A stretch of DNA of 12,192 bases from Bacillota bacterium (GTDB lineage Bacteria; Bacillota; Clostridia; Oscillospirales; Acutalibacteraceae). Under the pieces are notes generated by a model that worked only from the letters and a program-made list of their open reading frames with translations, searched no databases and had not been told where the DNA came from. A program made the translations under genes and the position numbers. Location: assembly GCA_023420245.1 (NCBI GenBank), contig JAEZWL010000114.1, positions 1 through 12,192 on the forward strand, given 5' to 3'. This document shows positions 6,102 through 12,192 of this stretch, one piece after another (the stretch's first letter is position 1; each line of letters opens with the position of its first letter).

Positions 6102-6134
6102 ATTATATCGGGAAAGAATCAAACTTTATGTCAT
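6102..6134 (-). promoter_or_regulatory. spoIIG promoter, σA-type with 21-bp spacer
   Basis: On the minus strand ATGACA (6134-6129, five of six to TTGACA) and a perfect TATAAT (6107-6102) are separated by 21 bases. In Bacillus the spoIIG promoter has near-consensus σA hexamers with an abnormally long 22-bp spacer that requires Spo0A~P for use. The same oddity here supports Spo0A control. No −35 is recognisable at 17 bases spacing. Confidence 0.65.
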
Positions 6135-6140
6135 AAATTG

Positions 6141-6150
6141 TATCGCAAAA
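6141..6150 (-). promoter_or_regulatory. Possible Spo0A box upstream of spoIIGA
   Basis: TTTTGCGATA on the minus strand matches seven of ten positions of a TTTGTCGAAA-type 0A box and lies six bases upstream of the −35. The core TGTCGAA is imperfect, so position is the main support. Confidence 0.3.
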
Positions 6151-6151
6151 G

Positions 6152-6180
6152 AAAAAAGCCGGTTCAAAAACGAACCGGCT
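6152..6180 (-). terminator. Intrinsic terminator of the coat-protein operon
   Basis: A perfect 9-bp stem, AGCCGGTTC (6180-6172) with its complement (6165-6157), a six-base loop and a following T-run on the minus strand. It lies 15 bases beyond the stop of the CotF-like gene and isolates it from the spoIIGA promoter just downstream. Confidence 0.9.
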
Positions 6181-6194
6181 GACAAAAATATATT

Positions 6195-6482
6195 TTACTG
6201 CTGACTCTTCATTTGCTGCTGTTGATTCTGGAATTTCTGCTTTGCCTGCTGCACTTTTTGCAAATCTGCTTGCGGTGTTTGATACCATCCGCGTTTTTGC
6301 ATTTCATCAAAGACATCGGATTGAATCTCATGCTCTTCGTTTAGAATTTTCATAAATTCGTTTCTTACATTCTGATTTACACACTCGTTTGTAAAGGTGT
6401 TATAGGTTCCGGTAATATGCTTTTGGGAAGAAAGAACATCATCCATTAATTCTCTTTCCTGCATTTGTTGTCCGTTCATCAT
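6195..6482 (-). CDS. Spore coat protein, CotF family
   Basis: A 95-residue protein with the CotF (coat F) core: LMDDVLSSQKHITGTYNTFTNEC, VRNEFMKILNEEHEIQSDVF and MQKRGWYQTP (about residues 12-70). A Gln-rich tail follows (QNQQQQMKSQQ at the end). CotF-family proteins are associated with the spore coat of Bacilli and Clostridia and look like helical, ferritin-like bundles. The first of two tandem ATGs (6482) is chosen, with AAGGAG six bases upstream. It lies 10 bases behind a 60-residue companion gene, so the two are almost surely one operon, and a terminator follows. A coat role is inferred from the family and the sporulation neighbourhood. The sporulation sigma factor that reads it is not clear from the sequence. 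Confidence 0.88.
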   Translation of the reverse strand: MMNGQQMQERELMDDVLSSQKHITGTYNTFTNECVNQNVRNEFMKILNEEHEIQSDVFDEMQKRGWYQTPQADLQKVQQAKQKFQNQQQQMKSQQ

Positions 6483-6492
6483 ATTGTACTCC

Positions 6493-6675
6493 TTAATTTA
6501 AAAAGCTTAACAGCTTATCATAATGTGTCTGATGCTTACCGGCGATGCAATCGCATTTTTGCTTCAGCTCCGGATCGGTGCACATTTGTGAATACGCTTT
6601 AACCTTTGTGATTAAAAGCTTCTCTCCGTTCAACTGATCCTCGATCGCGGTAAGCTCCTTTTCGGTTAAGTTCAT
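6493..6675 (-). CDS. Small helical protein, probable spore-coat companion
   Basis: A 60-residue, predominantly helical protein (MNLTEKELTAIEDQL, then KLLITKVKAYSQMCTDPELK and KHQTHYDKLLSFLN). Short proteins of this kind, with an E..L..E..L.KY pattern and a C-terminal H..H..LL..L, are commonly found next to CotF-like genes in clostridia and look like a half ferritin-like bundle. The ATG at 6675 has a good ribosome binding site (AAAAGGAGTG). It precedes the CotF gene by 10 bases. Two Cys lie three residues apart (KCDC) and might crosslink. The function is unknown; a coat role is inferred from the neighbour. The 87 bases upstream contain several TATAAT-like hexamers but no convincing promoter pair. 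Confidence 0.75.
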   Translation of the reverse strand: MNLTEKELTAIEDQLNGEKLLITKVKAYSQMCTDPELKQKCDCIAGKHQTHYDKLLSFLN

Positions 6676-6762
6676 TTTAACACTCCTTTTATTTTGATTT
6701 CATTTTATTATTTTTAAATTTTCACGGATTATACGTCTTTATTATAATTGTATCAGGCAAAT

Positions 6763-7143
6763 CTATGTAGCCTCTCGCTCTTCGTACTCCTGTCCGAGAC
6801 CAAAGCTGATAGACAGAGCCTGATCAACCTGTGTCATTGACGTATTATCAAGGCGCCCCATACGTTCCTTTAATCTGTGTTTGTCTATTGTACGAACCTG
6901 TTCCAGTAATACAACGCTGTCTTTCGCAAGCCCGGTTGTCTCCGCATTCAGCATAATATGAGTTGGCAAATTCGCTTTAGCTCGTTGACTGGTGATAGCA
7001 GCAGCGATTACTGTGGGACTGAACCGATTGCCAACATTATTTTGAACAATTAATACCGGCCTTACTCCGCCCTGCTCCGAACCGATTACCGGACTTAAGT
7101 CGGCATAATAGATATCGCCTCTTCTTATGTTCACAATTTTCAC
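6763..7143 (-). CDS. mazF: MazF/EndoA (NdoA) family endoribonuclease toxin
   Basis: A 126-residue PemK/MazF-family protein very like Bacillus EndoA, which cleaves single-stranded mRNA at short sequences (UACAU in Bacillus). Family hallmarks are RRGDIYYADLSPVIGSEQGGVRPVLI (7-32), GNRFSPTVIAAAITSQ (38-53) and LEQVRTIDKHRL. The residues equivalent to Bacillus R25 and T48 are present as R28 and T51, so it should be active. The GTG at 7143 overlaps the ribosome binding region. The GTG at 7134 (giving MNIRRGD) sits better behind GGAGCGTGA and may be the real start. No antitoxin gene is found: only 144 bases separate it from the preceding lipoprotein gene, with no open frame. A strong terminator there makes the toxin a separate transcript. 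Confidence 0.95.
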   Translation of the reverse strand: MKIVNIRRGDIYYADLSPVIGSEQGGVRPVLIVQNNVGNRFSPTVIAAAITSQRAKANLPTHIMLNAETTGLAKDSVVLLEQVRTIDKHRLKERMGRLDNTSMTQVDQALSISFGLGQEYEEREAT

Positions 7144-7225
7144 GCTCCGCCTAATTTCAAATGTTGGTTCTGCAAATATTCTTGGCTATAAATAGATATT
7201 TTATTCGCCTGCAGCTCCCTAACAC

Positions 7226-7255
7226 ATAATATTATTTGAAACCGACGGTTGACAT
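7226..7255 (-). promoter_or_regulatory. Weak promoter candidate for mazF with internal palindrome
   Basis: On the minus strand ATGTCA (7255-7250), 18 bases, TATTAT (7231-7226). The spacer holds the 11-base palindrome AACCG-A-CGGTT (7240-7250), which could be an operator. Each hexamer is imperfect, so this is only a candidate. Confidence 0.3.
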
Positions 7256-7267
7256 AGATTTAAATTG

Positions 7268-7296
7268 AAAAAGGACCGTAACCTTTGTTACAGCCC
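7268..7296 (-). terminator. Intrinsic terminator overlapping the lipoprotein stop codon
   Basis: Minus-strand RNA forms a 10-pair stem (GGGCTGTAAC with GTTACGGTCC, two G·U pairs) with loop AAAG, followed by five T. The 5' arm contains the last two sense codons and the TAA stop of the lipoprotein gene. It ends the acpS-nnr operon and separates it from mazF. Confidence 0.85.
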
Positions 7297-7791
7297 TTGT
7301 TCGGTATATTCATACAGCTCGGCGGTAATTCCTTGCTTTGGAATCGTTATTTTTTTGATTTGCCCGCTACCATCTGTCGCGATAGTAAAATCGAGGCCGT
7401 TATATTTCCCCGAAAATTCATTTCCGTGAGTTTTGGTAAGAGCGCCTTCCTTACAGGCGCAATCCAAAATCTGTTTGAGGGCTTCGGCAAATGCTGTTTT
7501 GGGAAGCATACAGTTATCGCTCTTTGCGGTAATCCCGCTGTATGATATGGAAAAACCTTCTCCGTCCCAGTTATAAAGCAATCCGTTCAAATCCCCGGAA
7601 ATAATTTGAATGCTGATGATCTCCGGCGCGCTCCGATTCAACCTGCAGGTTAATTTCTGATCATCTATGGTAACATCCGCTTTACAGTTGAAATTAAAGC
7701 CAATTTCTTCCGGTGAGATATCCTGCTTCGCACAGCCTGAAAAAGCGAAAATCAGGATTAATATAAGAAACAGCGCTGTCATTTTTCGCAT
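7288..7791 (-). CDS. Small predicted lipoprotein, LolA/YdcC-like context
   Basis: A 167-residue secreted lipoprotein. A signal peptide, MRKMTALFLILILIFAFSGC, ends in a lipobox with the lipidated Cys at residue 20; Phe at −3 is a slightly unusual choice. The mature part alternates short β-strand patterns (VTIDDQKLTCRL, GEGFSISYSG, GLDFTIATDGSGQIKKITIP) with one helical segment (KTAFAEALKQILDCACKEG). I do not recognise a named family by sequence. The position after acpS and nnr parallels Bacillus ydcC, a LolA-like lipoprotein, but this one is about half that length. The start at 7791 is set by GGGGG seven bases upstream; an extension to a TTG at 7830 has no such site. It probably faces the outside of the membrane; the function is unknown. 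Confidence 0.75.
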   Translation of the reverse strand: MRKMTALFLILILIFAFSGCAKQDISPEEIGFNFNCKADVTIDDQKLTCRLNRSAPEIISIQIISGDLNGLLYNWDGEGFSISYSGITAKSDNCMLPKTAFAEALKQILDCACKEGALTKTHGNEFSGKYNGLDFTIATDGSGQIKKITIPKQGITAELYEYTEQGL

Positions 7792-7805
7792 AATAATCCC
7801 CCGTG

Positions 7806-7849
7806 AAATATCAATCAGTATGCTTTGCAATTTTTATGACTTGATATTT
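7806..7849. repeat. 9-bp perfect inverted repeat upstream of the lipoprotein gene
   Basis: AAATATCAA (7806-7814) and TTGATATTT (7841-7849) are exact inverted copies separated by 26 bases, lying between nnr and the lipoprotein start. They could form an mRNA stem in the intercistronic region or be a protein-binding site. Confidence 0.35.
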
Positions 7850-7865
7850 TGAGGAATCCATTTTT

Positions 7866-9407
7866 TTATCGACTTTGCTTTTCGACTTCCAAAAATAGCT
7901 CCGGCAGCATTTCAATTAAATCGGTCGGAAGCATCGCAGCTTGCGATAATTTCCTTGCGCATCGGTCCCCTGCCTCTCCATGCAGATAAACCGCGGCAGC
8001 CACGGCCTTTGCCGGATCCATTTTCTGCGCGATAAAGGAAGCAATCATGCCCGCCAGCACATCGCCGCTACCGCCTTTTGCCATTCCGGCGTTCCCGGTC
8101 AGATTCAGGTACGCTTCTCCGTTCGGTAATGCAATGATCGTCCCGGCGCCCTTTAAGACAAGGATCACATGATGCTTCTCCGCGAACATTTTTGCGTATT
8201 GAAATCTATGTGCCTGAATATCCGCCACACTGGTTTTACACAACCGGGCCATTTCGCCCGGATGCGGCGTCAGAACAATGGGAACCGATACGTTCTGTAA
8301 CACATTTATATTCTCAGCGATTATATTTATACCATCCGCATCAACGATCAAAGGCACTTTTGAGTTTGTAATCAGATTGCAGACGGCATCAGCGGTATTT
8401 TTGCCGGTGCCCAATCCGCAGCCGATCAGGCAGGCTCCAGCCTTACTAAGTGCGCTATTCAAAGAAGCCAGCGCCTCAGGGGTAAGTCCATCCTGATTGT
8501 AATCCAGAAGCGTATAAACCGATTCAATCACTCGGGAAGCTACAATGCCGTAAATGGCTCTGGGTAAAACGGTATGAATTATCCCGGCTCCGCAGCGAGC
8601 CGCCGCCTTGGCACTCATAATAGCCGCCCCGGCCATTCCCTCGCTGCCGCAAAAGCAAAGAAGCCTGCCGTAATCTCCCTTGTTGCTTTCAGGATTGCGT
8701 GGTTTCAGCAAGGCTTTCACATCCTCGAATTCCGTAACATGGAAGCTTCTTTTTTGCTTTTTTATGAAAGCCAAATCGATTCCGATAGGAACAACGACAA
8801 CCTGACCGCTAAAGTATCGCGCAGGCGTCAGCAAATGTCCGTTTTTTAGGGTTGAAAAGGTAATCGTATCATCAGCGCGGATGCACGCTCCCTCCACTTC
8901 CCCGGTATCGCAGTTTGCGCCGCTCGGCATATCCAGAGATATCTTCTTCGCGGATGACTCGTTTGCCATTTGGAACAGGGGCAGCAGCTCTTCCTTGACC
9001 TTACCGTGAAATCCGGTGCCGTAGATCGCGTCGATGATGTAGTCCGCAGAAGCGAGCATAGAGCGCAGTATTTCCGTATTCTGATCATTGTTCATTATCT
9101 TTACGGCGGTATTCTCCAGCTTTGAGAGCATAATGTTTGAAATATCCGTAGCCGGCAATCCCTGCACCAGAACCACTACAACAAGAGCGCCCAGCTCCGA
9201 CAGCCTTCTTGCCGCAACATAACCGTCGCCTCCGTTATTGCCCTTGCCGGATAAAATTACTATTTTCTTCTGTTCAAAAGCATATTTCTTTTGCAGATAG
9301 CGAACTGCGGATGTGCCCGCGTTCTCCATCAGCTGTAAATAGTCCTTTCCGCTTTTCACTGCTTCCTTTTCAAGCTCTTTTGATTGCGCGGAATTCAGTA
9401 TGATCAT
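7866..9407 (-). CDS. nnr: Bifunctional NAD(P)H-hydrate epimerase / ADP-dependent dehydratase
   Basis: A 513-residue cytosolic metabolite-repair enzyme that restores damaged (hydrated) NADH and NADPH. The N-terminal epimerase domain (YjeF_N, about 1-215) shows GKGNNGGDG (54-62) and DAIYGTGFHG (126-135). The C-terminal ribokinase-like dehydratase domain (about 220-505) shows NKGDYGRLL (242-250), DADGIN (356-361), LTPHPGEM (379-386) and the nucleotide/catalytic GNAGMAKGGSGDVL (438-451). The length is normal for the fused bacterial form. The ATG at 9407 overlaps the acpS stop by four bases (ATGA) and has AGGAGAT upstream, so it is translationally coupled to acpS. This acpS-nnr coupling is common in Firmicutes. 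Confidence 0.96.
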   Translation of the reverse strand: MIILNSAQSKELEKEAVKSGKDYLQLMENAGTSAVRYLQKKYAFEQKKIVILSGKGNNGGDGYVAARRLSELGALVVVVLVQGLPATDISNIMLSKLENTAVKIMNNDQNTEILRSMLASADYIIDAIYGTGFHGKVKEELLPLFQMANESSAKKISLDMPSGANCDTGEVEGACIRADDTITFSTLKNGHLLTPARYFSGQVVVVPIGIDLAFIKKQKRSFHVTEFEDVKALLKPRNPESNKGDYGRLLCFCGSEGMAGAAIMSAKAAARCGAGIIHTVLPRAIYGIVASRVIESVYTLLDYNQDGLTPEALASLNSALSKAGACLIGCGLGTGKNTADAVCNLITNSKVPLIVDADGINIIAENINVLQNVSVPIVLTPHPGEMARLCKTSVADIQAHRFQYAKMFAEKHHVILVLKGAGTIIALPNGEAYLNLTGNAGMAKGGSGDVLAGMIASFIAQKMDPAKAVAAAVYLHGEAGDRCARKLSQAAMLPTDLIEMLPELFLEVEKQSR

Positions 9408-9775
9408 GTTTTTATCTCCTCACCGATTACGACAGCGGCGGCATAGCTCTTTGTATGGGTCACACTCACAGAAAAACGCAATTTGCGTGAATCGGCAATT
9501 TCTAATGCTCGTCCGCTTAATTTCAAATCAGGCTTACCGCAAGCATCCCTTAAAAGCTCCACCTCATCCAAGGAGAACCCGCGGATACCGGTGCCCAGCG
9601 CCTTGGCAAAGGCCTCTTTCGCACTAAAGCTTGCGGCAATACTTTGAACAGGAAATCCGCGCATCTGCAACTGCGAGTACTCGGCGGCCCCGAGTACCCT
9701 GCTGCAAAAGCGCGGATTTCGAATTGATTTTTTTATTCTGCTGATTTCAACCAGATCAATTCCTACCAAAAGCAT
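9404..9775 (-). CDS. acpS: Holo-[acyl-carrier-protein] synthase
   Basis: A 123-residue phosphopantetheinyl transferase that moves 4'-phosphopantetheine from CoA to apo-ACP, needed for fatty acid synthesis. Motifs are GIDLVEI at the N terminus with Mg-binding Asp7, and SFSAKEAFAKALGTG (49-63) with Glu54. The C-terminal SVSVTHTKSYAAAVV varies slightly from the usual SISHTKEYA. The length is standard. The ATG at 9775 lies inside the 3' end of the preceding membrane-protein gene (20-base overlap) behind a weak AGGTATC, so translation is probably coupled. It also overlaps nnr by four bases. It forms one operon with its neighbours on both sides. Confidence 0.96.
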   Translation of the reverse strand: MLLVGIDLVEISRIKKSIRNPRFCSRVLGAAEYSQLQMRGFPVQSIAASFSAKEAFAKALGTGIRGFSLDEVELLRDACGKPDLKLSGRALEIADSRKLRFSVSVTHTKSYAAAVVIGEEIKT

Positions 9776-10268
9776 CTATAGATACCTGCCTCTTCAGAAA
9801 TGGTTTGATAGACATCCGTACCGTATCATCGGGGTCAAACACAACCAAAACATTCCCCTTTTTCGTGTGGTGCCCGAAAAAGTACCAGCTGTTATCTGAA
9901 AAGCCGTTTGCCGAAGCCACTACGCGAAGATCATAGCTTTTCTGTACGTGATCCTCCGGCTTATACTTCCCCATTGATTCTATTTCATGGGCATCCATTG
10001 TTATAAGACGTTTTCTGCTGCGCTTATTGATAATTTTATCAATTGTGATATCTCCGTTCGTTACGCTGTATTCATATTCGAGATTCCGCGACGTAAGTAA
10101 ATAATACTCGGCAATACAAACCGCTACGAAAACAACGGAGAAAAAAAACGGAATAAAAGCCCATGATAAGAGTAAAATGATTAATCCGGTTAAGATTTCT
10201 CCGGTAAAGATCAAATAATCCAGACTACTGAATTTCTTTTTTACAATCTGTTCAATAAAAGTATCCAT
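9756..10268 (-). CDS. Two-helix membrane protein, DUF6106-like
   Basis: A protein of about 170 residues whose N-terminal part has a short basic stretch (IEQIVKKK) and two adjacent transmembrane helices, encoded around 10215-10090. A soluble domain of about 110 residues follows, with a YEYSVTNGDITIDKIINKRSRKRL motif. I recall this arrangement from the clostridial family DUF6106; that assignment is from memory and its function is unknown. I choose the ATG at 10268, with GGGAGG (10282-10287) about 13 bases upstream. An in-frame ATG at 10301 has no ribosome binding site, but the spacing for 10268 is long, so the start is not settled. It is the first gene of the acpS-nnr operon, with a good promoter just upstream, and overlaps acpS. 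Confidence 0.7.
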   Translation of the reverse strand: MDTFIEQIVKKKFSSLDYLIFTGEILTGLIILLLSWAFIPFFFSVVFVAVCIAEYYLLTSRNLEYEYSVTNGDITIDKIINKRSRKRLITMDAHEIESMGKYKPEDHVQKSYDLRVVASANGFSDNSWYFFGHHTKKGNVLVVFDPDDTVRMSIKPFLKRQVSIDAFGRN

Positions 10269-10331
10269 AATTTTCTCATTTCCTCCCTGTTCGCCGCCCA
10301 TATTATCATAATAAAAATTATTCTAAATGAT

Positions 10332-10360
10332 ATTGTAGCACATCACTTTCCTGTTTACAA
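10332..10360 (-). promoter_or_regulatory. σA promoter of the membrane protein-acpS-nnr-lipoprotein operon
   Basis: On the minus strand TTGTAA (10360-10355), exactly 17 bases, TACAAT (10337-10332, five of six), preceded by TG one base upstream (extended −10). It lies between the glgP stop and the first operon gene. Confidence 0.75.
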
Positions 10361-10379
10361 CAAAATGGAACGATGAATT

Positions 10380-12192
10380 TTATCCTATTCCCCAAATTTC
10401 CGACGCATACTGCCTTACCGTCCGGTCACTTGAAAATTCCCCCGCGTTTGCCGTATTCATCAAGCATTTTTGAGTAAAATGGAATCGATCCTTGTAATCT
10501 CTAATTGCCTGAAGCTTTGTGTCACAGTACGGAATGAAATCGTAGAGCAAATAATAATGATCCGCCTTATGCCAGCTTGCCCCAATCAGCAGAGCGTCGT
10601 AAAGCTCCTGAAACATTCCGGTGCCTCCGTCTGAAAACGTCCCGTCAATAAGAGTATCTATCGTCTTTTTGATTCGTGGATTCTGTTCATACAGCTCCTT
10701 TGCCCGGTAGGCGGCTGAGATTTCTTCAATATCTTCGACGCGTGCGCCGAAGATGTAATTGTTCTCTTCTCCTGCCTGTTCCACAATCTCAATATTTGCT
10801 CCGTCATACGTGCCCAAAGTGACCGCACCGTTGAGCATAAGCTTCATATTGCCGGTGCCGGAAGCCTCTGTTCCGGCGGTGGATATCTGCTCTGAAATGT
10901 CTGCCGCCGGAATGATTTTTTCCGCGTAAGACACATTGTAATTAGAGACAAAGATCACTTTTAATTTATCATTAACCTCCGGGTCCTGATTAATTTTGTC
11001 TGCAATTTCATTGATATATTTTATAATAGCCTTTGCCCGGAAATAGCCGGGGGCCGCTTTCGCTCCGAAAAGAAAAGCGGTGGGATAAAAGTCTTGTATT
11101 CTTCCATCCTTTATTCCGTAATAAATGTCCAAGATCGAAAAGGCATTTAAAAGCTGCCGTTTATATTCATGAAGCCGCTTTATCTGCACATCAAAAATAA
11201 AATCAGGATTCAGTGAAATGCCATCCCGTCTTTTGATGTAGTCTGCCAGCTGTTGTTTTTTGATCTGTTTAATCTTCATGAACTGCCGGATTGCATCCGG
11301 ATCGCCCTGATATTTTTCTAGATTTTTTAGCTTATCCAGATCGGTAACCCATGCGTTTCCGATTTTATCCGTAATAAAACCGGAAAGCTCCATATTGGAT
11401 AGCGCCAGCCAGCGACGCTGCGTAATTCCGTTGGTTTTATTATTAAAACGTTCCGGATATATCTCGTACCATTCTTTCAAAACCTTACTTTTAATAATCT
11501 CAGTATGAATCCGGGCAACTCCATTTGTTGAGTGCGTTGCGAAAACAGCCAGATGAGCCATGTTTATTTTACCGTCGTCATCAATGATGCTATAATGCTT
11601 CTTTGCTTCTGCGCTGATTCCCAATGCGCTCAGTTCTTTTTGAAGCGCTTTTTGAATTAAAACCACATAACGGTAAACATTCGGTATCACGGATTTAAAC
11701 AGCTTTACATCCCATTTTTCCAGTGCCTCAGCCATAATGGTATGGTTGGTATAGGCAAAGGTTTGTCTGGCTATTTTTAAAGCCTTACTGAAAGAAACGT
11801 CGCCCTCCGTAACCAGAAGCCGGATAAACTCCGGAATTGAAACAACCGGATGCGTATCATTGAGCTGTATCGCGTATTCATTCGCAAAATATGAATAATT
11901 ATTTCCGTGCTTCTTACGATAGGTACGCAGAATATCCTGAAGAGAAGCGCTGGTAAAAAAGTATTGTTGCTTTAAGCGCAGCCTTTTACCTTTGTCGGAT
12001 TCATCATTCGGATACAAAACGCTGGTAATTGCCTGTGCATCGTCCCTTTCTTTCATTGCCTGATCAAACTTCTGATCATTGAAGAGCTTAAAATTGAACT
12101 CCTGAACCGGTTCCGCCTGCCAAAGACGCAGGGTATTTACCGTTTGCGCGCCAAAGCCGATAACCGGGGTATCATAAGGAACTGCATATACC
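10380..12192 (-). CDS. glgP: Glycogen/α-glucan phosphorylase, C-terminal part (partial, runs off right edge)
   Basis: The last 604 or so codons of a PLP-dependent phosphorylase that releases glucose-1-phosphate from glycogen or maltodextrin. The frame stays open to the right edge: upstream of an internal Met it reads AVPYDTPVIGFGAQTVNTLR and LWQAEPVQEFNFKLFN, both family hallmarks, so the internal Met is not the start. Further motifs are QLNDTHP, NGITQRRWL, QIKRLHEYKRQLLN, and the PLP-binding GTGNMKLMLNGAVTLGTYDGANIE with the Schiff-base Lys codon at 10842-10844. A full protein has about 790-820 residues, so roughly 200 N-terminal residues are outside. In HSTNGVARIHTEI the usual HAVNGVA is varied (A-V to S-T). 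No clear terminator follows its stop. It is probably part of glycogen storage use, relevant to spore formation in clostridia. Confidence 0.97.
   Translation of the reverse strand, partial: VYAVPYDTPVIGFGAQTVNTLRLWQAEPVQEFNFKLFNDQKFDQAMKERDDAQAITSVLYPNDESDKGKRLRLKQQYFFTSASLQDILRTYRKKHGNNYSYFANEYAIQLNDTHPVVSIPEFIRLLVTEGDVSFSKALKIARQTFAYTNHTIMAEALEKWDVKLFKSVIPNVYRYVVLIQKALQKELSALGISAEAKKHYSIIDDDGKINMAHLAVFATHSTNGVARIHTEIIKSKVLKEWYEIYPERFNNKTNGITQRRWLALSNMELSGFITDKIGNAWVTDLDKLKNLEKYQGDPDAIRQFMKIKQIKKQQLADYIKRRDGISLNPDFIFDVQIKRLHEYKRQLLNAFSILDIYYGIKDGRIQDFYPTAFLFGAKAAPGYFRAKAIIKYINEIADKINQDPEVNDKLKVIFVSNYNVSYAEKIIPAADISEQISTAGTEASGTGNMKLMLNGAVTLGTYDGANIEIVEQAGEENNYIFGARVEDIEEISAAYRAKELYEQNPRIKKTIDTLIDGTFSDGGTGMFQELYDALLIGASWHKADHYYLLYDFIPYCDTKLQAIRDYKDRFHFTQKCLMNTANAGEFSSDRTVRQYASEIWGIG

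Noticed and set aside
6676..6762. σE-like GATACAAT and several TATAAT hexamers upstream of the coat-protein operon
   Set aside because: None has a matching −35 for σE, σG, σK or σA at acceptable spacing. The region is simply AT-rich, so no promoter is called although one must exist.
7249..7254. Perfect TTGACA on the plus strand before the lipoprotein terminator
   Set aside because: No −10 follows at 16-18 bases spacing and no plus-strand gene lies downstream; treated as chance.
7285..7545. Plus-strand open frame of 86 codons over the lipoprotein gene, and similar long antisense frames over nnr and sigG
   Set aside because: No ribosome binding sites, no recognisable motifs, and they lie opposite well-supported genes; they are by-products of codon use.
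1..12192. CRISPR arrays, insertion sequences, phage genes, tRNA or rRNA genes
   Set aside because: No repeat-spacer pattern, transposase-like protein, attachment repeat or tRNA/rRNA-like sequence was found on either strand by inspection.

Overview
The window reads as a chromosomal segment of an anaerobic, endospore-forming Clostridia species, most likely in the Oscillospiraceae/Ruminococcaceae. This is inferred from gene content, because no rRNA or other taxonomic marker is present. The main evidence is a SpoIIGA/SigE pair, SigG, a YlmC/YmxH-type sporulation protein and two small spore-coat-type proteins. Moderate GC, strong AGGAGG-type ribosome binding sites and σA-type promoters agree with this. 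Both ends cut through genes: rpsB at the left edge and glgP at the right.

Region 1 (1-1426): the 5' part of rpsB on the minus strand with a structured leader, a YlmC/YmxH-family sporulation gene (minus), and a divergently transcribed family I inorganic pyrophosphatase (plus). Region 2 (1427-1699): no protein gene, but a strong hairpin (1479-1516) and a compact structured element on the plus strand (about 1538-1650) ending in a run of seven T. The element may be an unassigned small RNA and carries a T-box-like motif. Region 3 (1700-6180): the sporulation core. On the minus strand lie spoIIGA, sigE and, further downstream, sigG. Between sigE and sigG sits an opposite-strand pair, a CCA-adding enzyme gene (cca) and a hypoxanthine/uracil-DNA glycosylase-family gene. 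The usual spoIIGA-sigE-sigG order is therefore kept but interrupted. sigG has its own promoter of the σF/σG type, and spoIIGA has a σA-type promoter with the long spacer known from Spo0A-activated spoIIG.

Region 4 (6195-7143): a CotF-like coat protein and a 60-residue companion form a small operon closed by a terminator just before spoIIGA. Upstream lies a MazF/EndoA-family endoribonuclease with no antitoxin gene beside it. Region 5 (7267-10360): an apparent operon on the minus strand, with a two-helix membrane protein (DUF6106-like), acpS, bifunctional nnr and a small lipoprotein. It runs from a good σA promoter to a terminator that overlaps the last stop codon. Gene order is close to the acpS-ydcC-alr-ndoAI-ndoA neighbourhood of Bacillus, but alr and the antitoxin gene are missing. 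Region 6 (10380-12192): the C-terminal three quarters of a glycogen/α-glucan phosphorylase.

Most of the window is ordinary core and sporulation gene content. The points that merit a second look are the unassigned RNA-like element downstream of ppa, the opposite-strand insertion in the spoIIG-sigG cluster, the antitoxin-less MazF, and the eroded HD domain inside Cca.
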